Source: Glebionis coronaria
Lineage: Eukaryota > Streptophyta > Magnoliopsida > Asterales > Asteraceae
NCBI GenBank assembly: GCA_025667525.1
Contig: JANFOE010002230.1
Location: 37,477 to 101,476 of the forward strand
DNA: 64,000 nt
Direction: 5' to 3'
A program made the position numbers and the translations under genes. The notes beneath the pieces are model-generated. The model ran no database searches. It saw only the letters and a list, made by a program, of their open reading frames with translations, and was not told the origin of the DNA. Below, in pieces: positions 11,704 to 23,800 of this stretch. Every line of letters begins with the position of its first letter. Position 1 is the stretch's first letter.

Positions 11704-11803
11704 GGTCCCTTAAGTTTGTCAAAATTACACAAAAGGTCCCTCAACTTTGAAGAAATGGCAAGATTAGTCCCTCAACAATTTCAAATTGTCAAATATGGTC
11801 CCT
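11704..11803 (+). repeat. 31-bp periodic GTCCCT array in the B LTR
   Basis: GGTCCCT or AGTCCCT cores start at 11704, 11735, 11766 and 11797, exactly 31 bp apart, with CAA following in the middle copies. The array recurs in the other two LTRs. Confidence 0.8.
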
Positions 11804-12450
11804 CATCAAGCCAAAGATACATTGAAGACCTTTGAAGATCAACAATGTCCAAGATCAGCCCTTGAATTATCCAAAAATGTCAAAAATTACCCTTGATAAC
11901 CTTTTTCCAAAGTTTGGTGCCAAAAGTGACAAATGGTGAAAGATATTATAAAGGGAAATACGTTTTGTAGGCTGAAAGATCTTGTTTACCAAAAATACCA
12001 AAGAACAAGGACTGAAAGTGTGCATATGAAACATTTAAACACAAATTGCGCCAAACACACACTTTTCCCCCAAAATCGGATCAAACACTTCACTGTTTAC
12101 CATTCTTCACCCCCAGATTTTACTCCACTTAAACTTAAGGTAAAAATCAATTACCTTTGCACATGTGTGATTCACACATGCAGAAACCTATCCCAACCTT
12201 AAAACCCTTAATCCCACTCACTATGGACCCCACCCCCAATTCCCGTTTAACCAATCACATGACACCTTGGCCTCCAAGTTATCTGACATGGCAAAATCAA
12301 CAGCTAAGAGTCCTTGCTTCATTCCAAAGCTAAAATGAACAGCCAAGATCACTTTGGACAGCTCAAATGAAGAAAACGTCTAGAAGACCAAGGGCATTAT
12401 AGAGAAATCACTTCTAGGGTTTGTGAATAGTGTTTAGCCAGGCATTTGCC

Positions 12451-12458
12451 TATAAAAG
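12451..12458 (+). promoter_or_regulatory. TATA box of B LTR 1
   Basis: TATAAAAG, conserved at 34562-34569 and 44639-44646 in the other LTRs. AATAAA follows 78 bp downstream (12529-12534), as expected for a short R region. Confidence 0.7.
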
Positions 12459-13448
12459 GAGACCTCAACATGTGAGAGTCCCTTGGTTCCAGTTTTAGGC
12501 TATCAATCTTTGTAATTCCTTTTTAAGTAATAAAATTTTGATTTTCTGAATTTTGAGAAATCTTGTTCTTGTTTATTAAAAGTTGGTGTTGGAATAGCCT
12601 AATTCTGAGTTCCATTTATATGATTGAAGGTTTTTGAGGCAAGGTTTTAGTTGATAAAGCTTGGGTTTCAAAAATCAGAAAGTGCTTGTTTATTTGATCT
12701 CACCTTATTGTTTGTTCATCTTAGCAGCATTGGAAGCTGGTACTTGTTTTGCTAGTACCTCAGCTCAAACAATCCAGGGCCTGGATGTAGGTCTTGGAGG
12801 TTTGCACCTTCTTCCCTTTTTATTTTCTCTTTAAGTTTCTGATTATTTGTGATTTTTGTGGATTATTGCTTGAATCTGTGTTATTGTGGGTGATTATTGT
12901 TGATTTGGCTTGGTTTGATGTTATTGAGGTGTTACTGATCTGATTTGTGGGTTGAATCTTCATAAGCCTTTGAAAATTTGTGAAATCAAGTTTTAAAAGG
13001 GTGTTTGGGATTCCTGCATAAGTTGGATTTGAGGCTTGTTAAGTGCTTGTGTGTTGTATGCAAGTATTCGTATCTGATATTTGGGTGCATATGTTCATCT
13101 GTTTGCAGGTTTTGAGGCTTTGAACTCATTGATTCATAGATTGGCTATAAAATGTTCATAACTTGGTAAAATTGGCTAGGATTTTGAGGACACCTAGATC
13201 TAAGCATAGGTTAAGGGTAACAAGTGCTAAATCATAGTTAATCACACCAGGGTAGAAGGATTTGAGGCTTGAAATTGGATCAAGTGTCAAGTATATCAGC
13301 AAACTGTTTCTGCATATTGTTCATAGTTCATCAGTAACTTCTAGTGCTTTGATCTTGTTAATTTCTTTGATTCAGTGTTTGATTCTTGTTGCTTTGTGTT
13401 TATTGTTAGTTTATATAGCTTGTGTATGCATCTGGTTAAGTTTGGTTG

Positions 13449-13540
13449 GCTTATTTTGCTTAAATCTGCTTATTAAGTGCTAAACTGCTTATTTGCATAT
13501 CTAGTGCTTATCTGTGGACTGTTTGGCTTATTGTGGCTTA
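13449..13540 (+). repeat. GCTTA array with roughly 10-bp spacing in B LTR 1
   Basis: GCTTA or GCTAA cores start at 13449, 13458, 13468, 13479, 13487, 13506, 13526 and 13536. Further GCTTATT copies follow at 13887, 13897, 13910, 13938, 14050 and 14063, with GCTTATGG copies at 14130-14150. Several inverted AATAAGC copies follow at about 14180-14210. Confidence 0.65.
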
Positions 13541-15166
13541 TTGTGTGGATCATTTTGTGATTTTATTGTTGCTATTGACTCCTTGTGGTTCACTGATCAC
13601 AAGGGTGCCTTTGTTTCCAATTGAATCAAACCAGAACTCTCAAATAAGCTTGGTCAATTAGTCAAAGCAGTGGGAACTCCTTTCCCCTGCTGGTTGCCAC
13701 TGATAGTGCAATTTTGGTGTCAGCTTATCAATAAGGTATAATAGCTTATTTTAACCAGCAACAACTTTGTTTTTGTAATAGGTGCTCATATTTTGACCAA
13801 TTTGTTCATCCTGGAGCATTTGGGTTGTTGACTTTTAGGTTTGACTAGAAAACCAACTCTTTTGACTTTTACATAAGTTCATTTGTGCTTATTTTGGCTT
13901 ATTGGTTATGCTTATTGGATTTTTGTTGATTGATATTGCTTATTGAGTCCATTTGAAAGCTTTTGCAAGTTGAATCAGCTTCTGAGGTGCATTATTTCTC
14001 AAAAACGACTATTTTGTCGTTTTGTGGATTTTTGCTTTTCTATTTTCTGGCTTATTGAGTGTGCTTATTAGAAATTTCTTTTGAAAGATCTCTTAAGCAT
14101 CCTAAAAGAGGGTTGTGTGTCAAGTTAGAGCTTATGGCATTAGCTTATGGCTTAATGGGCTGAAAAGCCCAATAAGAATAAGCTTTGTGTTCAATAAGCT
14201 GTGATAAGCACATTTTCAGCTTTTGGGCCTTTAGAGTTTTGTTCTTAGAATTAAATTTTAAGTCAGATAGGGCTTTTCCAAGTCAATTGGGCCAAGTTTG
14301 ACTTTTTGGGCCCAAAAGCCCATTTAGGTTGACTGTTTTTGGATTTGGCCCATTTGAGGGCCCATTAGGGGTATTTTGGTAATTTCACTTTGATTTTCTG
14401 ATTATTTAGGTTAAAATAAACTAGTTTGCAAGTTTTTATAATTTTTTATAATTTTTGGATTTTTAATATTATTTTATTATTATTTTATTATTATTTTTAA
14501 AATTTCACTTTTTCCAACTTTTTACATTTTTCTTAGGTTAAATACATTAAAATAGGAATTTAGCAACTTTTAGAATCATTTTATCACTTTTAGATTAATT
14601 TTTATAATTATTTTAAGTTTTAATAGTTTTTAAATCATTTTAAATAGTTTTTATTAGTTTTAAAATTTCTAAAAATAGTTTTTAATCATTTTAGGTCATT
14701 TTTGAGTTTTATCAATTGAAAAATCTTTATTTGGGTTTTTTGATAATTTATTTGATTTTTAGGGCTTTAATTAGCATTTAAAAATTGAATATTTAATTAT
14801 TTAAAAGGTTTGAAAAAGTTTTGATCATTGGTAAACTCTTAGTTCATTATTTTTGATTTTTGGTGAATTTTTGGTATTTTTTAGAATTTATTTTTATTTT
14901 TGTGGTTTTTAAGGTTCTACGTTTTAACTTTCTAGTAGTGATTTTGTGTTAATTTTTATTTTTACGTCTTCGTCATTTTCTCTTCTAATCCCCTTCTAAA
15001 CCAAATATTAATCTCAAATCTTCTACATCTTAGTCACACACATATACCTCCTTGGGAAACGAATTTCATTGGGTCATTAACACTTGATTTTTCCTAAAGT
15101 CATTTGTTCGATACTTACCGCTTTTACGCCTTTTTCCTAAAAGGTGTATTTTTACCACAATCACTT

Positions 15167-15184
15167 TGGCGCCGCTGCCGGGGA
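15167..15184 (+). other. Primer-binding site of B unit 1 (tRNA-Asp type)
   Basis: TGGCGCCGCTGCCGGGGA starts three bases after the LTR end. It differs at one position from the complement of the plant tRNA-Asp 3' end. Confidence 0.9.
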
Positions 15185-15909
15185 GGTGTGTCGTGATTAA
15201 TTTGCATTGTTGTTTTTAATATTAACCATATAGTATTTTATTAGTAGAACTCTACTAATACGTATTATCGGTTTTCTTGGTTTTTCTTGTACAAATATTA
15301 TTACTATATTGTATTAAGTATCACAATAAATTCACAATATCTCCAAAAGTGTGAAAACACAACCTTAATTGGGATTTGATCTCCTAATTATTGTATTCGA
15401 ATCTCAAACAAAAAGAAAAGGCAAAAAAAGATAAATACTTTCGTGAAGCTCGATTTTGAAAGATACAAACTATAAGGTGGGTATAAGGCGGGTATTATAA
15501 AATATACCCTAAGGAAAAAGGCTCTTAAGTGCTTCGCGCCGCCTCATTTCCCCGCTTGCTTGTGAGTATTTTGAGATTGAAGGCTAATCGAGGGTTTTGC
15601 CGCCCAAAGTATTATTACGTATACTATATTTGCTTGGTTTTCTTTGTGATTAAACCCTCTTGAACAATTTGGTTTTCACCAAAGTTCTAAAGTCATTCGA
15701 AGGCGTTCACTCCACGTGATCGTTTTCATTCCTTTGAGGCTTCTTTAATCAAGAGTTTGGTTCGAGGAGAGATTTTGTAGATTGTTGTCTACGAAGATAC
15801 ACCAAAATCCAAAAAATTAAATATCATCAAAAACACAAAAAAAAATTGAAAATTCACAAAACACCCAAAAAGAATCTTCTTTGCTCACCTCCCATTCTTC
15901 GTGAAGTTT
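15185..15909 (+). other. 5' leader of B unit 1
   Basis: No gene. AT-rich, with a small G+C-rich segment near 15535-15555, ending in an A-rich and then C-rich stretch before the gag start. The same leader precedes unit 2 (37284-38009). Confidence 0.6.
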
Positions 15910-18900
15910 ATGATCACTCGTAATCAAGCAAAACGAGCTCGTAAACGACTTCAAAAGCAAGCCAATCAAGAGACGTTGATTGTTGAAGAACCTCCAATTG
16001 TTGAACCTATTGTAGAACAAGAAGTCGTCATGGCTAATCGTACTATGATGGAGTTGCTACAAGCACCCACCGAGGGTTTTGGAGAGGCTATTATGATTCC
16101 TGCCATCCTTGCGGAGAATTTCGAGATTAAGACGGGTTTAATGTCGATGTTGCAAGCAAATAAGTTTAGAGGTCATGAGAAAGACAACCCGCATTACCAT
16201 ATTAGGAATTTCAACCGTCTCACCGCCACTAGCATATTTAAGGATGTTCCACATGACGCCATTAAGATGATGTTGTTTCCATACTCGTTGGATGGTCCCG
16301 CTAAAATTTGGCTCGAGAAAGAACCGCCAAATTCGATTTTGACATGGGCCGATCTCGTTTCTAAGTTTGTGAACAAGTTTTTTCCACCATCTAAAACAAC
16401 ACACTTGAAAAATGAGATTTCACGATTTGTGCAAAGAAATAATGAAAGTTTTTCAATGGCATGGGGACGATTTAAAGAGATGTTACATGAATGTCCACAC
16501 CATGATTTTACGGAATTGCATCAAGTGGATACTTTTTATAATGGGCTTAATGATCATGAACGAGATTATTTGAATGCCGCCGCGGGTGGTAATTTTTTGT
16601 GCAAGACGACAAATGAGGCTTTACAAATCATTGAAAATAGATCTAAGGTTTATAACCCTCGTAACACACCGAGTGTTGCCAATATGGGTTCGTCATCTTC
16701 GTCACAATCATCTCGTAGCATTAATGCCTTACATGATGAAGCTAATGAGGAAAATCGGTTTTTTGATAGATTTGCTAATCTAATGTCCCATTGGAAGGCT
16801 CAAGAAGCTTCCAATTCCGCTTCAGTTAAAGCGGTTGCTAAGAGTTGTTTATCTTGTGGGGGAGCTCATGATCTTTCCGAGTGCATTACCGCGGATGGTA
16901 ACACTTCGAGTGCTTATGTAGCAACGGGAACTTACAACCAAAACGGCCAAGGTTCCCGCCAAAATCAAGCTCCACCAAACCCAAATGTTAACAATTATCG
17001 AAACAACAACCAAGGTAATTACCAAGGCAATACACGCAATTACAACAAAGGGAATTATCAAAGTGGGAATGGACAAATTTCTAATCAAAACCAAAACCGT
17101 GACTTTCAAAACACTACACAAGGTTTTCAAAATGCTCACACTAAAAATTTGCAAGGAGAATTTTTGGATTATGCAAAAGCAAATGATGCTAAATTTGATA
17201 ATATGCAACGTGAGATGATTAGCTTAAGATCCGAGTTGAAAAACGAGCTAAAAAATGAACTTGCTAATGAACTTAAAACTCATGCAAACAAAATGGAAGG
17301 AAATGTCCAACGTCTTCAACAAAATCAACAAAAGATGGAATTAGGACAACATGAGATTAAGCAAGAGTTATTAAAAGCGGATGCTAGGCAATCAAAATTT
17401 GAGGACCGAATGGCTAAGATGTTTGAAGCAATCATGTGTAAACCCTCTTCCTCGGGTGGTCTTCCTAGTGATACTATTAACAACCCGAGGGGAGAAATGA
17501 AGGTTATTACTACACGAAGTGGTAAAACTCTCAAAGAACCAATCTCTCGTCCAAGTACTTCTACGGAGAAGGAAATCGAGAAAGAACCCGAGGTGATGGT
17601 CGAAAAGGAGCACATTACAATCCCACGAAGTACCGCTCATGCCACACCTACGGTTGAACCAATACCAATTGTGGAACCCGAGTTTCCAAGGCCATTGCCT
17701 AATGACCAACCCACACCACCTTTACCCTACCCTTCGAGACGAAACAAAGAGAAAGCACAAGAACGGAACAATTATCAATTTGAGCTATTTATGAAAATGT
17801 TTCGTGATATGCATTTTAATATAAGTTTTGTCGACGCTCTTATCATGATGCCTCGATTCGCCGCAAACTTCAAAAGTATGCTAAACAACAAAGAGAAGTT
17901 ACAACAATCTTCTAGTTGTTCATCGGTTTTTCTTAGCCGCATACCACAAAAAGTCGGTGATCCCGGTAAATTTTTGATTCCGTGTGCTATTCAAGATATG
18001 GAGGAATGCTACGCCTTGGCCGATCTTGGTGCTAGTATTAATTTAATGCCTCTCGAGATTTTCAAATCGCTTTCACTTCCGGCTCTTACTCCTTCGAACA
18101 TGTCTATCGAGATGGCCGATCATTCTATGATTTTAGCATGTGGAGTAGCCGAGGACTTTTTCGTTAAAGTCGGAAAGTTTTACTATCCCGTTGACTTTAT
18201 CGTTGTAGACATTCCTATCGATCGAAAAGTTCCTCTCATTTTGGGTCGTTCATTTTTGGATACATCAAGAGCACTTATCGATGTTCATGCTCGAAAAATC
18301 ACCCTTCGTTTCAATGAGGAAGAACTTGTCATCAATGCAACACAAAACTCCAATCTTTCTCATGTCTATTCTATTGCAACTTTAAACCATGGTTATTCGA
18401 CCAATGTCGTTTGCAAAGAATTTTCACCAAGAGTTTTAGGAAATGTCGCCAAAAACAATTTACCATTTCCTCCGCCGGTGGAGGTTATGAGTGTAAAACC
18501 TACAAAGAAGAAACCGTCAATACTTGAATCGAAAAATCCTTCACCTCACCTCGAACATTCATTCTTGAAAAGTGTTGATAAGTTGCCGGTTTCTACGGAA
18601 GATCTTTCGGATGATGAATATGTAGACCCCGATGGGGGAGTTTTCTTCGTCGATAAACGTTTTGAGAACTTGCCACCACCAAAACCAAAACGGTTTACAA
18701 ATGTGAGAATTTTTAGTGTGACTAACATCGTCTTAGAAACACCGAATATTTTCGACATAATCAAAAAGGGTTTTCATAAGGATAAAAAAGGAAAAGATCT
18801 TAAATGTGATTTAATTGATTTTTCTACAAATCTAACTCCGTCATCACCACGTGATTTGAGTGCTACAAGCTCGTCTACTTCTTTTGACGATGCTTTGTGT

Positions 18901-19224
18901 GGTTCTAGTATGGGGGAAGCCCCTTATGTTCCCTCATCCTTGTCCACCGAGGACGAGATATTCGATCCCGGAATTTCATGTAAAGGGAAATCTCGGTCTT
19001 CCACCGATGCAATAAATGGAAACTATATCTATTTGCTTGGTGCGAGTCTACCTCGAGTAGCTCAAAAGTTTGTCTTACCAATTTTCCCACCCTTCTACTT
19101 CTCATCTCTTTTCTTCAAACTCTTTGAGTTTATGGCACATGTTGAAGTGGCGTTGAATTGTTTTTCCAATGAAAACGAGAACGCCATTTTCGATCCCGGT
19201 ATTTTGCATCATTTAAGGACTTAG
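15910..19224 (+). CDS. Gag-protease protein of B unit 1, with a C-terminal extension and no polymerase
   Basis: 1104 codons from ATG 15910 (MITRNQAKRARKR); the open frame extends three codons upstream without a better start. Gag core lies near residues 60-250 (IWLEKEPPNS, FFPPSKTTH), with a CX2CX3HX4C knuckle near 315 (CLSCGGAH), then asparagine/glutamine-rich low complexity and a predicted coiled coil (about 415-510). The protease motif [10 protein letters not shown] is near 705, followed by GRSFLDTSRALIDV. In autonomous Athila elements RT would follow. Here about 320 residues of unknown sequence follow, serine-rich and acidic, with IFDPGI occurring twice and a hydrophobic segment (VLPIFPPFYFSSLFF) near 1060. 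The stop is natural, and the ORF is intact here and nearly so in unit 2. It probably depends on an autonomous relative for RT and integrase. Confidence 0.9.
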   Translation: MITRNQAKRARKRLQKQANQETLIVEEPPIVEPIVEQEVVMANRTMMELLQAPTEGFGEAIMIPAILAENFEIKTGLMSMLQANKFRGHEKDNPHYHIRNFNRLTATSIFKDVPHDAIKMMLFPYSLDGPAKIWLEKEPPNSILTWADLVSKFVNKFFPPSKTTHLKNEISRFVQRNNESFSMAWGRFKEMLHECPHHDFTELHQVDTFYNGLNDHERDYLNAAAGGNFLCKTTNEALQIIENRSKVYNPRNTPSVANMGSSSSSQSSRSINALHDEANEENRFFDRFANLMSHWKAQEASNSASVKAVAKSCLSCGGAHDLSECITADGNTSSAYVATGTYNQNGQGSRQNQAPPNPNVNNYRNNNQGNYQGNTRNYNKGNYQSGNGQISNQNQNRDFQNTTQGFQNAHTKNLQGEFLDYAKANDAKFDNMQREMISLRSELKNELKNELANELKTHANKMEGNVQRLQQNQQKMELGQHEIKQELLKADARQSKFEDRMAKMFEAIMCKPSSSGGLPSDTINNPRGEMKVITTRSGKTLKEPISRPSTSTEKEIEKEPEVMVEKEHITIPRSTAHATPTVEPIPIVEPEFPRPLPNDQPTPPLPYPSRRNKEKAQERNNYQFELFMKMFRDMHFNISFVDALIMMPRFAANFKSMLNNKEKLQQSSSCSSVFLSRIPQKVGDPGKFLIPCAIQDMEECYALADLGASINLMPLEIFKSLSLPALTPSNMSIEMADHSMILACGVAEDFFVKVGKFYYPVDFIVVDIPIDRKVPLILGRSFLDTSRALIDVHARKITLRFNEEELVINATQNSNLSHVYSIATLNHGYSTNVVCKEFSPRVLGNVAKNNLPFPPPVEVMSVKPTKKKPSILESKNPSPHLEHSFLKSVDKLPVSTEDLSDDEYVDPDGGVFFVDKRFENLPPPKPKRFTNVRIFSVTNIVLETPNIFDIIKKGFHKDKKGKDLKCDLIDFSTNLTPSSPRDLSATSSSTSFDDALCGSSMGEAPYVPSSLSTEDEIFDPGISCKGKSRSSTDAINGNYIYLLGASLPRVAQKFVLPIFPPFYFSSLFFKLFEFMAHVEVALNCFSNENENAIFDPGILHHLRT

Positions 19225-20282
19225 TCCTTTATACCGGTTGCTTTTTGGGCCTTGTTTATCATGTAAGCCCCACCAAAAATTGACCATACCATGATTTTCC
19301 CTAAATGTTCACATTTTAAGGGGATCGAGTCGAGCTCATGACTCGGTGATCAAAAACGAGGTGCCTCGTGGGGGAGATCCCATGCTTATCTTTTATGCTC
19401 ACTATTCACTAATAAGGGGACTTGTACCCTTTCAACTCGTTGTCTCGTGGTTGTTTGTGATTGTGTTATCTAGATTATCATCATCATCTACGTATGAAGA
19501 CTCTCGTGTTCGTTTACGTGAGCCTCCATCGTTCGTTTGAAGAAGTTTTTCACGATTCCATGACATATCCTTTATTGTTCTAACAATTATCTTTTAGCAT
19601 ACTTAATAAACGGCTTAAGATATATTGTTGATCACCCTTTCCATGCTAGATCCTAAGCATTCGATTCTTCGTCTCTAGTATGGGGGTGCTCCACCTTTAG
19701 ACTCGAAACATTGAGGACAATTTTTACATTTAGTATGGCGGGGTGAATAGGTACTTGCTTTGCTACACCCTCACACTTTCCAATTTTCAATGTTTTGTTT
19801 TGCTAATAAGGCTAGAAATGGCCAAAATTTTAAATTTTTCTTAGTTTTCATAAGTGTTTTTAAGACATGAATGTATATTTTCCGTTGGGTAGAATAAGAG
19901 TTAATTTTTGACTTGATGGGCATTTGGAGCCATTTACATTCCTTAACCCGCTCAATTCAAGTTTTGCTAGACTTTTATATAGGGAGCTTTAAAACGCAAA
20001 AGTCTTAATTCATTCGGGTTAAGAACAAGAACTTTTCGCAAGTTCCTATAATTGATTCTAGAAAGTCACTTATCAAGGGAACTTTAAAACGAATTTTCTA
20101 AACTTGAAAAAGTCCAAGAAAGTGCAAGATCCTATAGGTGGCTTGAAAACCCAAAACTTTGATTTGATATAGTCTTAATGAAAGCTAATCCAAATTTGGC
20201 TTAATTTTGACTTGCATGGCTAAGTATTCACGAGTCTCTTTAATTAGAGGTCTTTATATAGTGAAGAACGAGAGATGATAGA
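19225..20282 (+). other. 3' noncoding region of B unit 1, first part
   Basis: No gene. It holds the GAGTCGAGCTCATGACTCGGTGA stretch in shortened form (about 19326-19348), polypurine-like AGTATGGGG words near 19677 and 19732, and a decayed copy of the CATTG-AGGA-CAATG hairpin (19706-19725). Block 19955-20170 is closely similar to 6460-6690 of element A. Element C interrupts it at 20283. Confidence 0.7.
20278..20282. repeat. Target-site duplication of element C, left copy (ATAGA)
   Basis: ATAGA precedes the left LTR and follows the right LTR (32301-32305). The uninterrupted site, with a single ATAGA, is seen in B unit 2 near 42379. Confidence 0.95.
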
Positions 20283-20804
20283 TGTTGATCCCAAACTTAG
20301 ATCGATTAGCTTTGTGTATACGAGATTAGATCAAGTATAACACGTAGAGAAACCTTTGCTTATGAATAAAGTAACAAAGTGTTATGCGGAATTAACACTT
20401 GATCTAAAACACAATAATGTTAAACAAACTTTCACTTGTATTAGAATAATCGTGTTGATTACAATGAAAGGTTTAACTTGCGAATACTTATGAAAACTGA
20501 TATTATACATTGACCTAAAAGATCTTCTTTTATAGAACAAGAAGTCTTGTACAATAAGCTACGAATCAATTATTCTAGGTAAAGATAAACATAGAAAATA
20601 CATTGTCGACTCTATCCTTACTAGAAGTAATCTAGAATATAATAAACGTGTAGCTCACATATTCCATCAGTGCTTGTCTTCAATCTGTCAACGCTTGACT
20701 TTAACTTGTCAACGCTTATGCTATCAGCGCTCACTTTGCTCTTGTCAACGCTTAAGTTGTTCTTGTCAGCGTTCAAGTGTTCTGGCCTAGATTTATTCCC
20801 AACA
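20283..20804 (-). repeat. 3' LTR of element C (522 bp)
   Basis: On the plus strand it starts TGTTGATCCC and ends ATTCCCAACA. A minus-strand TATA box (CTATAAAAG) lies at 20527-20535. Six phased TCARCGY words lie at 20667-20773. Confidence 0.95.
20667..20773 (-). repeat. 21-bp phased TCARCGY array in the C LTR
   Basis: Core starts (T of TCA) at 20667, 20688, 20709, 20724, 20745 and 20766: spacing 21, 21, 15, 21, 21. Read on the minus strand in one frame, the array encodes NADK, SVDK, SADS, SVDK, SVDR, STDG. It recurs in the other LTR (32163-32269). Confidence 0.9.
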
Positions 20805-20817
20805 ATCCTCCCCTAAA
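20805..20817 (-). other. Polypurine tract of element C
   Basis: Minus strand TTTAGGGGAGGAT, directly before the 3' LTR. Confidence 0.85.
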
Positions 20818-20856
20818 CTTGATATCCATTCTTATGATCAAGTTTCTGAATAAACA

Positions 20857-23800
20857 CTAAGAACTTGGAGGAGTCTGACAAACCTTGTCATATTGATGAT
20901 AAATAAATCTGATCAAATTCTTTGCCACGTCACTTGTATAGTCTATCTCCAACTGGGTGTCCTTCATCTTCTCCAAAACAGCCTTGGATATGAAATACTG
21001 AGCATCTACAAGTAAATACTCAGCAAACTTTGTAGAACTCAAATGGTATACACCTGCAGCTGAATATAACCTCCATTGAAGACCACTGAGGTCATCTTCA
21101 AGATCCTTCCATATTTCAGGATCTTCTTCTTTTGTCCCACACATTCTTTTGAATGTGGTCCAAAGTTTTATTCCATTGGCTGAAGTTGGTGCTTCAGCCT
21201 CATACTTGGTCTCTAGCAACCTCCAAAGGTCTACCAAGTCTTCTCTGTCACAACTTGCAAATAAAGATATGAGAGTGGTAAAAGTGTGTACCTCCTTGCC
21301 AAATCTTCCAATTTTCCAGAATCCACATTCATCTTCCTCATAACTCACAATTGGATTCCTGGAATCTAGTGGTAACACATGCACCATATCTGAAGCTTCT
21401 AATGGGGAGAGCTTAAGGCTCTTTCTAATGATTGCTTCACTTGGATATAGTTGAGACATATCTTTTGGAAACTCAAGAACAAATCCCTTCTTTACTGGTC
21501 TAGGGACTATCATAGCTTTCTTGATTGCCATCTCTTCTGCAAGTTGCTCCTTTCTTTCATCTGAAAGAAGTCTGAAAGTGTTTTCTTCCTGCACTTTCAC
21601 CCAAATAGGATAGGCCCTATGTTCCAACTCATCAAATGTCAAAGCCTTCAGCTTCTGATGTGTCCATCCAACTCCATGACATTTAAGCAACATAAAGTAG
21701 AGCTTCCTTCTATCCCTTTTCAATTCAGAGAGAATGTTGCTTGCCCTGTACTTCAACATCACCTTACAATCCTGCTGAACTCTAAGAAGAATTTCCAAAC
21801 CCCATATCTGGTCTGAAATGGTCAAGTCTGGATTATCCATACAGCTTTCTTCCCAAGAATTGTACATCTGAACTACTTCTGGCATATCAAAATCAATTTG
21901 CAACTTCAAATCTCTCAGCTTTTCCCTAGCAAGCTCATCACCATACTCAAGTCTTTCTGGTTCAACAATCATTACACTTGAGTCTGAGCTAACTCCATCA
22001 CTTTCTTCCTCAGAAGTCACAACAAATGGTGACTTTTCTTTCTCACCTTGTTCCATCATTTGCTCAGCCAATCTTCTATCAAATTCAACCTGAGCTGCAT
22101 TCTTTGGAACAATTTCTTCTACCAACTTACCCTTACCCTTATCTGTTGGTTCAATTGTTGGTAGGGTAGATGATAATACCTGAGTAGGAACATCTTTGAT
22201 GATAGATGATGACTGGAATACATCACCTCCATATGCAGATCTGTCAACGCCCAAATTTCCTCTATCAGCGCCCAAAATACTTCTGTCAGCGTCCAAGCTT
22301 GTCTTATCAACGCTTAAATATTTTCCCTCAGCGCCTTGTGTAACCTCTCTCAGCATATCTGTAAATGATAAATTTAAATTTGTTGGAGAGATTAAGGACG
22401 TATCAAAACCTTTTTGTTCCTTTAATGTAGTAAGAGCTTCAGCAATATCCAATGATTGACCATCTTGACTGCTCTTATCACTCAGATTTCTTGCTTCCTC
22501 CCCTTTGGAAGACTCCTCCATACCTCCCCTTGAATGAGCACTCTCCAAAACAACAATCCTCTCCCTCAAATCTTTGAGTTCAAGGCCTTGGTTACTGACA
22601 ATTTGTACTAAGTCTGCATTTTGCTTTTGCAAGCTAATGCAGACAGCCGTCAATTCTAAAAGCGTCATTGGTGCCAGTCTGCCCTCTTCCAAAATGGGAA
22701 TTTGACCTCCCAAATTAGGTTCATTGGGCATGGATGAGGACTTAATTATGGTGGGACTGCCTTGGCCAGCTTCTAAGCCAGAACCAATAGTCCCAGCCTC
22801 ATCCAGGTCACCAGCCACACTTGTGGTGGTGGTTCTCTCTGCTTCATGGCTAGGACCACCAGAGGAGAACACTCCAGCAGTCCTTTGGCGTTTAATCAAC
22901 CTATATTCTGGTGGTGTGGAAGATGGTGTAGAAGAAGGTGTAGATGTGGGTTGGTTAAGGGGTGTTTGGGATTGTGATGGTTGGGTGTCAGCGGTTGAAA
23001 TAGGCATATCAACGCCCACATTAGATGCGTCAGCGTCGAAGGGATTTTGGTCTAGTTGCATTTGGTCAGGTGAGGGTAAAGGTTCAGGGATAGGTTCAAG
23101 TTGTGGGTGAGGGTCAATATGAGGTTGGGGGTCTGGTTGAGGTTGTGCTGCTGCAATAACAGCAAGCATGGCTGGGGTTAATGGGAGGTCTCTATGAGGT
23201 GGTGAATTCATCTTTGTAAAAATAGCCTTCTTTTGTTCAGGGATCTTATAAAAGTCATTGTGATCCCTTGAACAATATCTTTGAGCATCAAAAACCATTT
23301 GCAGAAAACGGGGATAAGCTAAAGTCATTTTTTGTCCCCTTGTTTTTACACATTCCTTCAAAAATCATTTTAGACCAGTTATAATTTTACCCTGTTGCAA
23401 TACACACAATAGCAGATGCAATGGATCTATTGATCTCATTGTGTGCAGTACATTTGGGACTCAAACATTGAAGGAGAATGTGAATTAGGTACTTCCAGGC
23501 TGGGGGAAATTCCTGCTTATGGTACTTATTAAGAGTACCTTCATCAGGAATAGGGTATCCCAAAGCCCTAAGCCCTTGTTCTATTTCAGATATGGGAAGC
23601 ATGGTTATACCATCAGCATCATTAAGATGCAAGGCCTGGCGTACCAGGGCCTCAGTAACCACCCAAGGTCTCCCATGTACAATAGAAGTCAATGTTGTCA
23701 CTCCATTAACTGTTGAGGAACTTACAGTGTTCCAAAACTGTTTAATGTGTGTGACTGGAATGAGTGGTGCATGAGAAAGAGCATACCTTAAAGGGGATGC

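Larger units (their letters stand above)
11393..15163 (+). repeat. LTR 1 of element B (3771 bp)
   Basis: Starts TGATGAGATGG and ends ACCACAATCA, so it has canonical TG..CA ends. The first 31 bases can fold: GATGAGAT (11394-11401) pairs with ATCTCATC (11416-11423). TATA box at 12451 and AATAAA at 12529 put the R region about 1.1 kb in, leaving an unusually long U5 of about 2.6 kb. It carries a 31-bp periodic GTCCCT array, a GCTTA array and an AT-rich stretch (about 14380-14960). Small open frames at 11473-11667, 11933-12202 and 13262-13483 recur in the other LTR copies but have no recognisable product. Confidence 0.93.

Noticed and set aside
11473..13483. Small open frames in the B LTR (64, 89 and 73 codons) that recur in all three LTRs
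   Set aside because: The three LTRs are recent copies of one sequence, so conservation is not independent evidence, and no product is recognisable.
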